A stretch of 7,284 nucleotides of DNA from JAWPMT01 sp964653795 (GCA_964653795.1 CAZZHO010000209.1:1-7284), one strand, 5' to 3'. Shown: positions 1-7,091, counted from the stretch's first letter. Program-made: numbers and translations. Notes: generated by a model from the sequence alone, not told the origin.

Positions 1-208
1 ACTCTTCCAGATGTTGCAATAACTTATCCAGGTTTATTGATAGTGGAGACTCCCAATCAATCCGATCTCGGACCATGGGAATATCATGCTCCGCTTTTAC
101 GAAATCATCCTGGGAAAGGATAGAAACCGATCCTTCTAAACGCTCTAGCAGCCCCTTAGCGAGGGTAGATTTCCCAGCCTGACTTGGACCGCCAATCCCA
201 ATTATCAT
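1..208 (-). CDS. Uridine-kinase-like P-loop kinase, N-terminal part (runs off the left edge)
   Basis: The first 69 codons are visible; the rest lies beyond the window. The protein opens with a beta-strand and a Walker A loop, GGPSQAGKST (residues 6-15, Lys13), which binds the phosphates of ATP. It continues with SQDDF (residues 32-36), where uridine kinases and nicotinamide-riboside kinases carry an acidic substrate-binding or catalytic segment, and with DWESP (51-55), which resembles the 'WE.P.S.' stretch of that superfamily. The likely reaction is ATP-dependent phosphorylation of a small hydroxylated substrate such as a nucleoside, but the substrate-defining C-terminal half is missing. The ATG shares an ATGA overlap with the stop of the binding-protein gene upstream, so the two are probably translationally coupled. 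Family call is good; substrate is unknown. Confidence 0.8.
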   Translation of the reverse strand, partial: MIIGIGGPSQAGKSTLAKGLLERLEGSVSILSQDDFVKAEHDIPMVRDRIDWESPLSINLDKLLQHLEE

Positions 209-1065
209 AGGGGCCCATCAAAATTGAACCAGACCTCCTGATTTGTTTTTGAATCTAATAGCCCTATATCCTGAAAAGTCTTGATGACAAGGGTCGTAGC
301 ATCACGTGAAGCCGTCAACGTTCGACTCCAATTGGTGGCAGGAAGGAATGACTTCACATCTTCCAGGTTCAAGCTGTACTCGCTGATCACACTTTCCAGC
401 AAGTCAGGGGCACTCAGGCTATGATTCACTTCATTCAGTAGCACCTTCAAAAACAACTTCACAGCTTCTTGCTCCTCAAGAACGCTATTGGTTGCTGCTA
501 CCACAAAACAAGGCCAGGGCGTTGGCCATTCACCAATTCGGCTGAACTCACCCTTTTCCACCAGAAACTTCGTAGTATACTTTTCCCACAAGAAAAACAC
601 GGAATCATTGTGCATGAATTCCTCCCGGGCCCCATCCAGGTTATCTACCACCAAAAACTGAAAGTCCTGGGGGTCAAATCCCAATGATTGCAACAATAGA
701 ATGGCCATAAGGTGAGATCCCGACCCGAACCTACTGATGGCTACAGAGCAGCCTACCAGGTCCTTCAAGTTCATTATTCCAGCGTTAGCAGGCACATGTA
801 TCCCCCAGGTTAATGGGGACTGGACGTAGGTATGAATTAGTTTGGATGGATTTCCTTCAATGATACTTTTGGTGATGCCTTCAGTCAAAAGAATGGCCAT
901 GTCCAGCTCATCATCAGCAAGCATATTGGCCATCCTTCCGGTACCCTGTGTGATATCTTGCCATTCCAGGTTAATTCCAGCCTCTTCAAACTTTCCTCTT
1001 CTAATCGCAGAGATGATAGGCCAATTGAAATATTCCGGAACGCCTCCTAATCTGACCGTTTTCAT
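205..1065 (-). CDS. Cytoplasmic periplasmic-binding-protein-fold protein, Ca3427-like
   Basis: A 286-residue protein with the type 2 periplasmic-binding fold of the SsuA/THI5/NMT1 class. By memory it best matches the Ca3427-like subfamily shared by bacteria and some fungi. Typical stretches are GGVPEYFNWP (residues 7-16), QGTGRM (40-45), ILLTEGITK (58-66), SPLTWGIHV (83-91), ISRFGSGSHLMA (110-121), LWEKYTTK (159-166) and PTPWPCFVV (181-189); these probably line the ligand cleft. There is no signal peptide or lipobox: the conserved first strand starts at residue 4, so the protein should remain in the cytoplasm. That is odd for a transport binding protein, and no ABC permease or ATPase is present. 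The ATG overlaps the stop of the MFS gene (ATGA), and its own stop overlaps the kinase start in the same way. It may sense or bind what the MFS carrier imports, or act in a vitamin-precursor reaction like THI5. Ligand unknown. Confidence 0.85.
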   Translation of the reverse strand: MKTVRLGGVPEYFNWPIISAIRRGKFEEAGINLEWQDITQGTGRMANMLADDELDMAILLTEGITKSIIEGNPSKLIHTYVQSPLTWGIHVPANAGIMNLKDLVGCSVAISRFGSGSHLMAILLLQSLGFDPQDFQFLVVDNLDGAREEFMHNDSVFFLWEKYTTKFLVEKGEFSRIGEWPTPWPCFVVAATNSVLEEQEAVKLFLKVLLNEVNHSLSAPDLLESVISEYSLNLEDVKSFLPATNWSRTLTASRDATTLVIKTFQDIGLLDSKTNQEVWFNFDGPL

Positions 1066-2390
1066 TTACTGCCGACCAACATTTCCTGGAGTTTCTCCAA
1101 TGAGACGCCTTTCGTCTCAGGCATCATGCGCCATACAAAAATCAACTGCCCTACCATCATAATGGCGAACAATAAAAAGACATTTGCAGGACCTATACCG
1201 GAAAACAAAACCGGAACAACTGAAGGAATAGCGGCTGCCAGAACCCAATGGGTACCACAACCAAAGGCTTGCCCATTGGCCCTCAAATGAGTCGGGAATA
1301 TTTCAGAAATGAAAACCCATATGATGGCCCCCTGACCAATGGCGTGAGAAGCAATAAAAATGAAGAAGAAAATCGGAATTGCCAGACCACCCCACTGCAT
1401 GGTAAATGCCAATGAGACCAGGGCCAGAGAAAGAATATACCCAACACTGCCAATGTACATAAGCTGCCTTCGACCCAGTTTATCTATCAATGACAGCCCA
1501 ATCAAAGTAAAGACCAGATTCACTACTCCGATACCGATACTACTCAAAAGTGCTGTGCTGGCACCCAGCCCGGCTAGTTCGAAAATTCGGGGTGCATAAT
1601 AAAGTAGCGCATTGATCCCCGAAAACTGATTGAAGAAAGCCACCAGGAAAGCTAACAATAGTGGGAATCGATATTTTTTCATGAATATATTCTCACTTTG
1701 TACATGAGACTCATTTTCAGCCGCCATGGAGTCAAGTGTCTCGTTGGCTTTGTCCTCTGGCATGATCTGACACAATACAGCCAAAGCACCTTCCCGATCT
1801 CCTTTTTTAACAAAGAGCCACCTTGGGCTTTTAGGAACAGATAGTACCATAACGGTGTAAATGATAGCAGGAATGGCTTCCACGCCTACCATCCAGCGCC
1901 AGGCTTCATTTTCGATACTGCTCAAAAGGAAGTTAGACACAAAAGCGATCAATATCCCAAAAACGATGTTGAACTGGTATAATGCAACAAGCCTTCCTCT
2001 ATTTTCCGCTGATGAAATCTCCGAGACGAAGGCAGGAGCTGCTATTGTGGAAGCGCCAACTCCCAGCCCGCCGAGAAACCTAAAAAAAGCAAAGACATAA
2101 GGATCATTCGCTAAACCTGAGCCTATAGCCGAAACCGAATAAAAAACGCCTATCCAAAATAGGGTGGTTTTTCTACCAAACTTATCAGTGGGGATATTAC
2201 CAAATACAGCACCAATGACCGTACCCCACAAAGCCGAGCCCATGATGACAAAACCATGAAAGGCCTCTCCTTTATCCCAAAGCTTCTGCAGCGCCTGATC
2301 CGCGCCAGAAATGACTACTGTGTCAAAGCCAAACAGAAACCCTGCAAGGGCCACAGTGATGGACCAAAAAAATATCTTCTTCTCATTCAT
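1062..2390 (-). CDS. MFS sugar-porter family transporter
   Basis: A 442-residue inner-membrane carrier with about 12 predicted hydrophobic helices, normal for the sugar porter family (XylE, GLUT, GalP relatives). Signatures are in order: GFDTVVISGA (21-30, TM1), DKFGRK (69-74, loop 2-3), RFLGGLGVGA (104-113), ENRGR (129-133), PKSPRWL (186-192, the PESPRWL motif), NQFSGINALLYYAP (254-267), DKLGRR (303-308), WVFISEIFP (358-366) and PETKG (424-428). It should import a sugar or polyol, probably with protons. The usual QQxSGIN motif reads NQFSGIN, so the first of two sugar-contacting glutamines is Asn254; Gln255, Asn260 and Trp358 are kept. The start lies 3 nt after the glycosyltransferase stop and the stop overlaps the next start by 4 nt, so it is certainly in an operon. 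No ribosome-binding sequence is visible. Substrate not deducible. Confidence 0.95.
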   Translation of the reverse strand: MNEKKIFFWSITVALAGFLFGFDTVVISGADQALQKLWDKGEAFHGFVIMGSALWGTVIGAVFGNIPTDKFGRKTTLFWIGVFYSVSAIGSGLANDPYVFAFFRFLGGLGVGASTIAAPAFVSEISSAENRGRLVALYQFNIVFGILIAFVSNFLLSSIENEAWRWMVGVEAIPAIIYTVMVLSVPKSPRWLFVKKGDREGALAVLCQIMPEDKANETLDSMAAENESHVQSENIFMKKYRFPLLLAFLVAFFNQFSGINALLYYAPRIFELAGLGASTALLSSIGIGVVNLVFTLIGLSLIDKLGRRQLMYIGSVGYILSLALVSLAFTMQWGGLAIPIFFFIFIASHAIGQGAIIWVFISEIFPTHLRANGQAFGCGTHWVLAAAIPSVVPVLFSGIGPANVFLLFAIMMVGQLIFVWRMMPETKGVSLEKLQEMLVGSK

Positions 2391-2393
2391 ATG

Positions 2394-3692
2394 TTATAGT
2401 TTGTCCAGGACGCCACGATATAGAAAGTCCAATCTACTAGCAGCACTGTCCCAGGTAAGGTGACGCGCCTCCTCCTGACATTTCTTGATTACTCCAATCC
2501 TTTTCTCTTCGTCAAATAATAGATCATTGACCATTTTAGATTGTCCAAAGACGTCCCAATTTTCAATTTGAGGCAGACTGGGAATAAATTCAGCGATACC
2601 AGTATTAGGTGAAGTTATCACCGGCACTCCCATAGCAATAGCTTCCAAGATGACCAGCCCGAATGGTTCCGAGTTGCTCGGGATAAAAAGCAAATCCAGA
2701 CTGCCCATCACTTTCCTCGCCTTTTGAGGTGATAAGAAACCATGGAACTGCACTTTTTTCATCAGATTGAGGCGCTCTACTTTTTTCCTTAGCTCCGGCA
2801 TCAGATAACCATCCCCTACAATATCGAATTTGAGGTTTGGTAAGCGACCTCTTAAGTCTTGCGCCAAATCCAGGAAGTTAGCAGGTCCTTTTTGGTTGGT
2901 TAAACGCCCCACAAAACCTAATCTCCCACTTTTATTGGGATCGTAGGACTTGAACTTATGGCTAATTCCATTTGGGATAACCTCCACCTTCTCCTCGCTA
3001 AGACCATAACTCTCAGATACAGATTGGCGAAGACGTTCGCTTACCGATATTACGTATTTAGCATTTACCAGGGACTCCTTTTCAATCTTGGAAACTTCTG
3101 GATTGCCATAATGTCCGTTCCTATCGGTTTCAATACTATGTACATGGTAAAAAACAGGCAACTGGGTCGTGGATTGTATCAATTGCCCAGCTTTGAAAGT
3201 CACCCAATCATGCACATGGACCACATCATATTGTTCTTCTGTTGCTTTCTGCTTAGCAAGCAATGCGTACTTATATATTTCACTAAAAATCAGGCCTGAA
3301 TATTCTCCAGTAATCTCAATATTCTCCAGCGTGATCTTTTCCACCTGCTTCTCCCTGATCACTTTGCGGGTGTAGGTATTTTCTTTCTCCAAGAAAACAA
3401 AAGATGGCAAGTAAGGCAACAGGGCGGTCCCAAATTGTAAATCGGTGAATTCCTCTATCTCCTCTACTTTTTCTGTCCAGGCCTCCCTGTGAACTATAGT
3501 ACCGGCAGCTGACGCCAAATGGAGGTTTTTCTTGCTTTTCTGACCATCATGAAGGCGCGGGAGCAACACAGTTACCTCATGCCCTTGTTTTACGAGACCC
3601 TCAGCTATCCCTTCGCACGCTACACCTAACCCACCTGAAATCTTTGGAGGATACTCCCAGCTCAACATCAAAATCCGTAGTGGTTTGGTCAT
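2394..3692 (-). CDS. GT-B glycosyltransferase, family 4 with a glycogen-synthase-like N-terminus
   Basis: A 432-residue, two-domain GT-B enzyme. The N-terminal Rossmann domain begins RILMLSWEYPPKISGGLG (6-23); the KISGGLG part resembles the K-x-GGLG nucleotide-sugar loop of starch and glycogen synthases. HDW (161-163) follows at the place where those enzymes have HAHDW. The C-terminal donor domain has VIPNGI (238-243), GRLTNQKG (262-269), IVGDG (291-295) and the E-x7-E motif EPFGLVILE (342-350, Glu342 and Glu350). There is no signal peptide or membrane helix, so it should work in the cytoplasm. It probably transfers glucose or another hexose from a nucleotide donor to a polysaccharide or small acceptor. 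Similar Bacteroidota enzymes often sit beside GH57 amylase and debranching genes, but none is in this window. The MFS gene starts 3 nt downstream; the FAN1 stop is 47 nt upstream. Fold is certain; acceptor and donor are not. Confidence 0.92.
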   Translation of the reverse strand: MTKPLRILMLSWEYPPKISGGLGVACEGIAEGLVKQGHEVTVLLPRLHDGQKSKKNLHLASAAGTIVHREAWTEKVEEIEEFTDLQFGTALLPYLPSFVFLEKENTYTRKVIREKQVEKITLENIEITGEYSGLIFSEIYKYALLAKQKATEEQYDVVHVHDWVTFKAGQLIQSTTQLPVFYHVHSIETDRNGHYGNPEVSKIEKESLVNAKYVISVSERLRQSVSESYGLSEEKVEVIPNGISHKFKSYDPNKSGRLGFVGRLTNQKGPANFLDLAQDLRGRLPNLKFDIVGDGYLMPELRKKVERLNLMKKVQFHGFLSPQKARKVMGSLDLLFIPSNSEPFGLVILEAIAMGVPVITSPNTGIAEFIPSLPQIENWDVFGQSKMVNDLLFDEEKRIGVIKKCQEEARHLTWDSAASRLDFLYRGVLDKL

Positions 3693-3739
3693 AGGTCGGA
3701 TGATAAAATTCTGAAACTGGAAGATAGGAATTATCCAGT

Positions 3740-5206
3740 CTACTGCCCATACTCCACCCTCAAAATATCACTCTTGATACCCTGAGATTGCATAAAATCC
3801 AGCCAAAACAACTGCTGACTTGAAAGATGGTCATTAGGTGATTTTATTTCATAAAACCAGTATTCTGACTCCTTCCAAACAAACAAATCCGGGAAGCCAG
3901 TGGCATTGTCTTTTGGATTCTTTGCCATCTCCAGCAGAACGGCATGAAGTTGCTTTGGTCTCAAGGCCCTTACAAGACTTATTAAATGGTCTGATTGGCC
4001 TTCGTACCAATAGACGAAAGGGTTTGATAGACCTTGCTTCTGCTGCATGGTCTTATGAAGATGCTTTTCTATGCTTTTCCGCGTTTTCAATGATTGGAGC
4101 GTATCCAGGAGCCCATCTTTCCTTTTGTCGAAAAAACCCATGTAAATATCCGATGGAACGCGCTGGAGTGGATGATGAAAACTGTCTCCAGATTGATCAA
4201 AAAGATCTTCCCAAAAAATCAATCCAAATATGTTTCTCCAGATAAAATTTTCNNNNNNNNNNNNNNNNNNNNNNNNNNNNNNNNNNNNNNNNNNNNNNNN
4301 NNNNNNNNNNNNNNNNNNNNNNNNNNNNNNNNNNNNNNNNNNNNNNNNNNNNGGCGGCTGAGTTGTTAACTCATAGTAGAACAAAGCCTCCTCAAAAGCA
4401 TCCTCACGTTCCAATTGCTGACCAAACTCAATACACAGCTTGCCTAAGGCCTTTGCTGCATGAGGATAACGCTGAAACTCATCCCATGGAGCTTGGGGCA
4501 AAGCTTGATGCACTTCAAGCGCAGGTATCATTTTCATAGCCTTCCGAACCAGGCTTTTGAGTTCACTCACTTCGAAGAAGGCTATGGCTTCCTCCCGGCT
4601 TTGACACCAAGGCGAAAACTTGTCCTCATCCAGTTCCTGCAGTGTAACATTACCAATATCCCGAATGACAAACTCCGTCATTTGCATCTTGTAGCTACCA
4701 AAAAAAAGCAACTTGAAAAATTCAAATTCCCGCTGTTTTTCGACTGAAACCACATCTTCATCCACCTGAAGACGCAGGTAATTATCTTCTCCCTCCAAAA
4801 GCAACAAGATCCATTCAATCTTTTTCAAATGCCTGTACTCCTGAAGATCCTCTCGAAAAATTTCATACAGCTCAGCCCTGGTAAACAGGTTATAGACCTC
4901 ATAGACATTTAACAAATCACGGGTGAGGAAGCCCGATGAAGCTAGTTCCTGCGCAGCGGCATCAACGTCACCTATTTCCTCGTAATTGATTTTGGAAAGG
5001 CGGTAGAAAGGGCCTTTACGGTTAGAGAACCTCACGAAGAGCAGCTGTGCGTCCTCAGATAAATTATCAAAAGCTTGAAGAAAGCTTGTTTCGGGATCTC
5101 CCAGCACATGGTGGTAGTGCTTCTGGACAAAATCAAGAAGATATTGAAAGTAGTCTAAGTAGTACTTAGGGGGAAGAATAATCTTGTCGGTGGAATCTGA
5201 AGACAT
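3740..5206 (-). CDS. fan1: FAN1-family structure-specific nuclease (VRR-NUC), broken by an assembly gap
   Basis: This is the bacterial counterpart of FAN1, a 5'-flap-directed endo/exonuclease of interstrand-crosslink repair. Residues 12-110 form the conserved DNA-binding N-terminus (YYLDYFQYLLDFV, then RKGPFYR at 63-69 and YEEIGD at 75-80). A helical TPR-like part follows, ending at FEEALFYYEL (271-280). The nuclease domain resumes after the Ns with ENFIWRNIFGLIFWEDLF (319-336 in nominal numbering). It ends with GFPDL (437-441) and EIKSPNDHLSSQQ (453-465). Asp440, Glu453 and Lys455 match the human D960/E975/K977 triad, and Glu319, right at the gap edge, is the likely fourth catalytic acid. 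Visible coding is 454 residues against about 550 usual for bacteria, so the gap hides a real piece. The ATG at 5206 is the only plausible start: an in-frame TAG lies 48 nt upstream with no start codon between. That ATG sits in a hairpin loop. Not a pseudogene on present evidence. Confidence 0.92.
   Translation of the reverse strand: MSSDSTDKIILPPKYYLDYFQYLLDFVQKHYHHVLGDPETSFLQAFDNLSEDAQLLFVRFSNRKGPFYRLSKINYEEIGDVDAAAQELASSGFLTRDLLNVYEVYNLFTRAELYEIFREDLQEYRHLKKIEWILLLLEGEDNYLRLQVDEDVVSVEKQREFEFFKLLFFGSYKMQMTEFVIRDIGNVTLQELDEDKFSPWCQSREEAIAFFEVSELKSLVRKAMKMIPALEVHQALPQAPWDEFQRYPHAAKALGKLCIEFGQQLEREDAFEEALFYYELTTQPXXXXXXXXXXXXXXXXXXXXXXXXXXXXXXXXXXENFIWRNIFGLIFWEDLFDQSGDSFHHPLQRVPSDIYMGFFDKRKDGLLDTLQSLKTRKSIEKHLHKTMQQKQGLSNPFVYWYEGQSDHLISLVRALRPKQLHAVLLEMAKNPKDNATGFPDLFVWKESEYWFYEIKSPNDHLSSQQLFWLDFMQSQGIKSDILRVEYGQ
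4253..4352. other. Assembly gap of 100 Ns
   Basis: Exactly 100 consecutive Ns lie inside the FAN1 gene. The round number suggests a scaffold gap of nominal size rather than a measured one. The reading frame happens to stay open across 100 Ns, but this says little because the real length is unknown. The missing part falls between the TPR-like region and the catalytic glutamate. Confidence 0.97.
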
Positions 5207-5217
5207 ACCACCGACAA
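5184..5217 (-). promoter_or_regulatory. Perfect 10-bp inverted repeat around the FAN1 start codon
   Basis: TTGTCGGTGG at 5184-5193 is the exact reverse complement of CCACCGACAA at 5208-5217, with a 14-nt spacer. On the minus-strand mRNA the second loop base begins the AUG (5206-5204). One stem arm covers nucleotides -2 to -11, and the other covers codons 5 to 8. It could be a translation-blocking hairpin or a DNA operator dyad. The repeat is directly seen; the function is inferred. Confidence 0.55.
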
Positions 5218-5258
5218 ATATGGTTATGGCAGAAAAATTTCTTGTCTAAAAAGGGAGT

Positions 5259-5525
5259 TTATCCTTCGCTGTACCAAAGTCGGATCACTTGATACCATTT
5301 TGAGGCTGATTCCCCGCCTGTCCATAATTCCGTATCCTGACTACCTTCTTCATCGGACTCATGGATATTAGGTAAAAGAAGTGTCTCAATGCTGACCACA
5401 TTGATGTTAGTTTGGGCTACCCAGCTATCCATTTCCTGCAGCACATCTTCAAAATGCTGCATAGAACCGGATTTAAAAATTCCTCCTTTTTTCTTCTCAG
5501 GAACAAAGTCTTTGCATTTGATCAT
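5259..5525 (-). CDS. Small protein of unknown function, 88 residues
   Basis: A short, soluble, acidic-to-neutral protein with no signal peptide, no membrane segment and no motif I can name. It starts MIKCKDFVPEKKKGGIFKSG, continues with an amphipathic helix (about 24-38, HFEDVLQEMDSWVAQ), then a strand-rich part INVVSIETLLLPNI (41-54), an acidic turn ESDEEGSQD (56-64) and an aromatic C-terminal strand KWYQVIRLWY (76-85). The alternating helix and strands with an aromatic end look like a compact alpha/beta domain, and I have an impression of similar small conserved proteins in other Bacteroidota, which I cannot verify here. It starts 19 nt after the lipoprotein stop and ends 52 nt before FAN1. 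It is probably a real gene: the frame is full-length between close neighbours on the same strand and the composition is protein-like. No function is assigned. Confidence 0.75.
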   Translation of the reverse strand: MIKCKDFVPEKKKGGIFKSGSMQHFEDVLQEMDSWVAQTNINVVSIETLLLPNIHESDEEGSQDTELWTGGESASKWYQVIRLWYSEG

Positions 5526-5544
5526 TGGGATAAAGTTTAAGCGA

Positions 5545-6405
5545 TTACTGTGGATCAGAGACTACAACGGCGAGTTTCTTTCCATCTGGACTAACAGCTA
5601 ATCTTGTTATTCCTTCCAAATCGAAATTAGACAAATTGGCAAACACTTGCCAGTCATTTCCGGGACGCCAGAAATAAAGCTCATTACCCTGCCCCATAAT
5701 AACGTCCCCCGCAGGCGTCCAACACATATCTTCTGACCCGCTCAGCGTAGCCACAAGCACTTCTTTACTACCTGTCTTGGGGTCATATTTCGTGATCGCC
5801 CAATCCTTATTTTTCTTGCTGATAAAGCTAATGGCCTTTTGATTGGGGATCTTATGTAGGGACCTTCCAATTTTTTCATCGATGATCTCACTTGTCCCCT
5901 TTTTGATATTGTGCGTCTGCAAGGTCGGAGGTGCTCCCAGTACGAACGAAAACAAGTTCTTTTTATCCAACCAGCAGTGATAGCCAATTACAATCTCCGG
6001 AACCAAAATCTCAGCTTTCTTGCTCTTCAAATCATAGCCCCAAAGCAGCTGCCTTCCATCCCTCTCCAGAATGATAGTACTGACTTTCTTGCCTCCCGGC
6101 ATCTCTATCGGCGAGTATTCGCTCCCATCTGAGTTGCTCACTTGTTGCTTAGTTCCATCAGACAGGTCATACGCGATAATATCTGTTTGATCATTTTGCT
6201 GCCAGCTTGTGTAATACAAAGTTTTCCCATCCGCTGAGAAACTAGGTTGATTATCGTAACCAGTATTCTGGGAAATATTTTGGGCATTGGATACCTGGTA
6301 GCCTTCACTGGTGGCGGTCAGACTGAATAGATACACTTCTGTTCCTGGTTGAGCGCAGGCAAACAACGTGATAAATGAAAAAACAGACAGAACTATAAAT
6401 CGCAT
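5545..6405 (-). CDS. TolB-like beta-propeller lipoprotein (PD40 repeats)
   Basis: A 286-residue exported protein. The N-terminus is a short hydrophobic signal (residues 2-16) ending in the lipobox-like LFAC, with Cys17 as the probable lipidated residue; cleavage by signal peptidase I after ACA is the alternative. The mature part contains WD40/PD40-type blades with the recurring xxSxDGKxLxY pattern: QPSFSADGKTLYYT (53-66), a second blade near 97-110, WTPAGDVIMG (229-238) and AVSPDGKKLAVVV (270-282). Blades of this type usually bind a protein or glycan partner and carry no catalysis; TolB itself is the model. It should sit in the periplasm or on the outer membrane. The start is 5 nt after the SIMPL gene stop, so both are almost surely co-transcribed and may act together at the envelope. 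The length (about five to six blades) is short for a closed seven-blade propeller. Partner unknown. Confidence 0.85.
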   Translation of the reverse strand: MRFIVLSVFSFITLFACAQPGTEVYLFSLTATSEGYQVSNAQNISQNTGYDNQPSFSADGKTLYYTSWQQNDQTDIIAYDLSDGTKQQVSNSDGSEYSPIEMPGGKKVSTIILERDGRQLLWGYDLKSKKAEILVPEIVIGYHCWLDKKNLFSFVLGAPPTLQTHNIKKGTSEIIDEKIGRSLHKIPNQKAISFISKKNKDWAITKYDPKTGSKEVLVATLSGSEDMCWTPAGDVIMGQGNELYFWRPGNDWQVFANLSNFDLEGITRLAVSPDGKKLAVVVSDPQ

Positions 6406-6410
6406 AAACT

Positions 6411-7091
6411 TTATTTCAGATAAAACTCTACATAAATACTTTCCCTAAGAACCTTATCCTTCAGCTCATAGGAAACACCCTCTGTCCCTGCCTCCATGGC
6501 AATATCCATTCTGGCAAACTGAGGCGTATTACTTCGCTGATTGTATTGAATAATAGCCACTTTTTCGATCTTCATACCCATGTGTTGAGCAATATTACTT
6601 GCCTTATCGCTGGCATCATCCAATGCCTTCTTAACCAACTCATCCCTTTTAGATTTAGCTAAATCATCAGAAATAGCATATCGAACATTACTATTCACAT
6701 CCTGCCCTCTTTGTGCTAGCACTTCGATGAATTTTGTAACCTGAATACTATTAGCGGGCAGTTTTATCTCGCCATAGATATTAGCTCGGTAGCTTGAAGG
6801 CTTCTTTTCCGCATACTTCCTAACAGCATAAACATTACTATTCAAGACTTTGAGCAAAGACTCATCATATCCAAGATCCCGCAAAGTATTCTGTACAGCT
6901 TTCAACTTTAGCTCCGCTTCACGGTTCGCGGACTCACTATTACTTCCCGTACCTTCCAAATTAAGGCTCACCAAAGCTTCATCTGGAACTACGCGGACCT
7001 CACTCTCACCTGTCACCTTCAGAAGGGTTGGGTTTTGTGCTGCGACCATTGTAGATAGAATAAGGGCAAGAACAGAAAGCAAATTTTTCAT
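6411..7091 (-). CDS. Secreted SIMPL-domain (DUF541) protein
   Basis: A 226-residue periplasmic protein. Residues 1-18 form a signal peptide with two-residue basic start (MK-N), a hydrophobic core and a VAA|Q cleavage site. The rest is one SIMPL domain, the family of E. coli YggE and the BP26 antigen of Brucella. The hallmark first strand is VTGESEVRVVPDEALVSLNL (26-45), followed by a long helix rich in Glu/Lys (53-72), the helix RDELVKKALDDASDKASNI (149-167) with the usual MGMKI (171-175) after it, and a closing strand SIYVEFYLK (218-226). Known members form ring-like oligomers or relate to oxidative stress resistance, but no enzymatic activity is established. This is the first gene of the visible minus-strand series, with 193 nt before it up to the window edge; the lipoprotein gene follows after 5 nt. 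Family assignment is strong, role uncertain. Confidence 0.93.
   Translation of the reverse strand: MKNLLSVLALILSTMVAAQNPTLLKVTGESEVRVVPDEALVSLNLEGTGSNSESANREAELKLKAVQNTLRDLGYDESLLKVLNSNVYAVRKYAEKKPSSYRANIYGEIKLPANSIQVTKFIEVLAQRGQDVNSNVRYAISDDLAKSKRDELVKKALDDASDKASNIAQHMGMKIEKVAIIQYNQRSNTPQFARMDIAMEAGTEGVSYELKDKVLRESIYVEFYLK

Noticed and set aside
842..1162. 106-codon plus-strand open frame
   Set aside because: It lies antisense to the binding-protein and MFS genes, whose family matches are strong; its translation has no recognisable domain.
2958..3299. 113-codon plus-strand open frame
   Set aside because: It is antisense to the middle of the glycosyltransferase, and its translation is Cys-rich and without a domain pattern.
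3717..3739. CTGGA/TCCAG 5-bp stem between the FAN1 stop and glycosyltransferase start
   Set aside because: The stem is too short and has no T-tract, so it is not supportable as a terminator; the two genes may be co-transcribed.
3838..4245. 135-codon plus-strand open frame ending just before the Ns
   Set aside because: It is the complement of the conserved FAN1 nuclease domain, including its catalytic motifs, so it is a shadow frame.
4359..4373. TGAGTT/AACTCA 6-bp inverted repeat with 3-nt loop beside the N block
   Set aside because: It is short and inside coding sequence; such repeats are expected by chance, and I cannot link it to the assembly break.
5207..5258. Possible promoter before FAN1 (CATATTTG at 5216-5223 on the minus strand)
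   Set aside because: It differs from TAnnTTTG in the first base and has no well-spaced TTG upstream; it also overlaps the hairpin arm by two bases. Too weak to call.
5742..5987. 81-codon minus-strand open frame in another phase
   Set aside because: It lies wholly inside the propeller lipoprotein gene and is rich in Arg/Lys without any pattern, typical of an out-of-phase frame.
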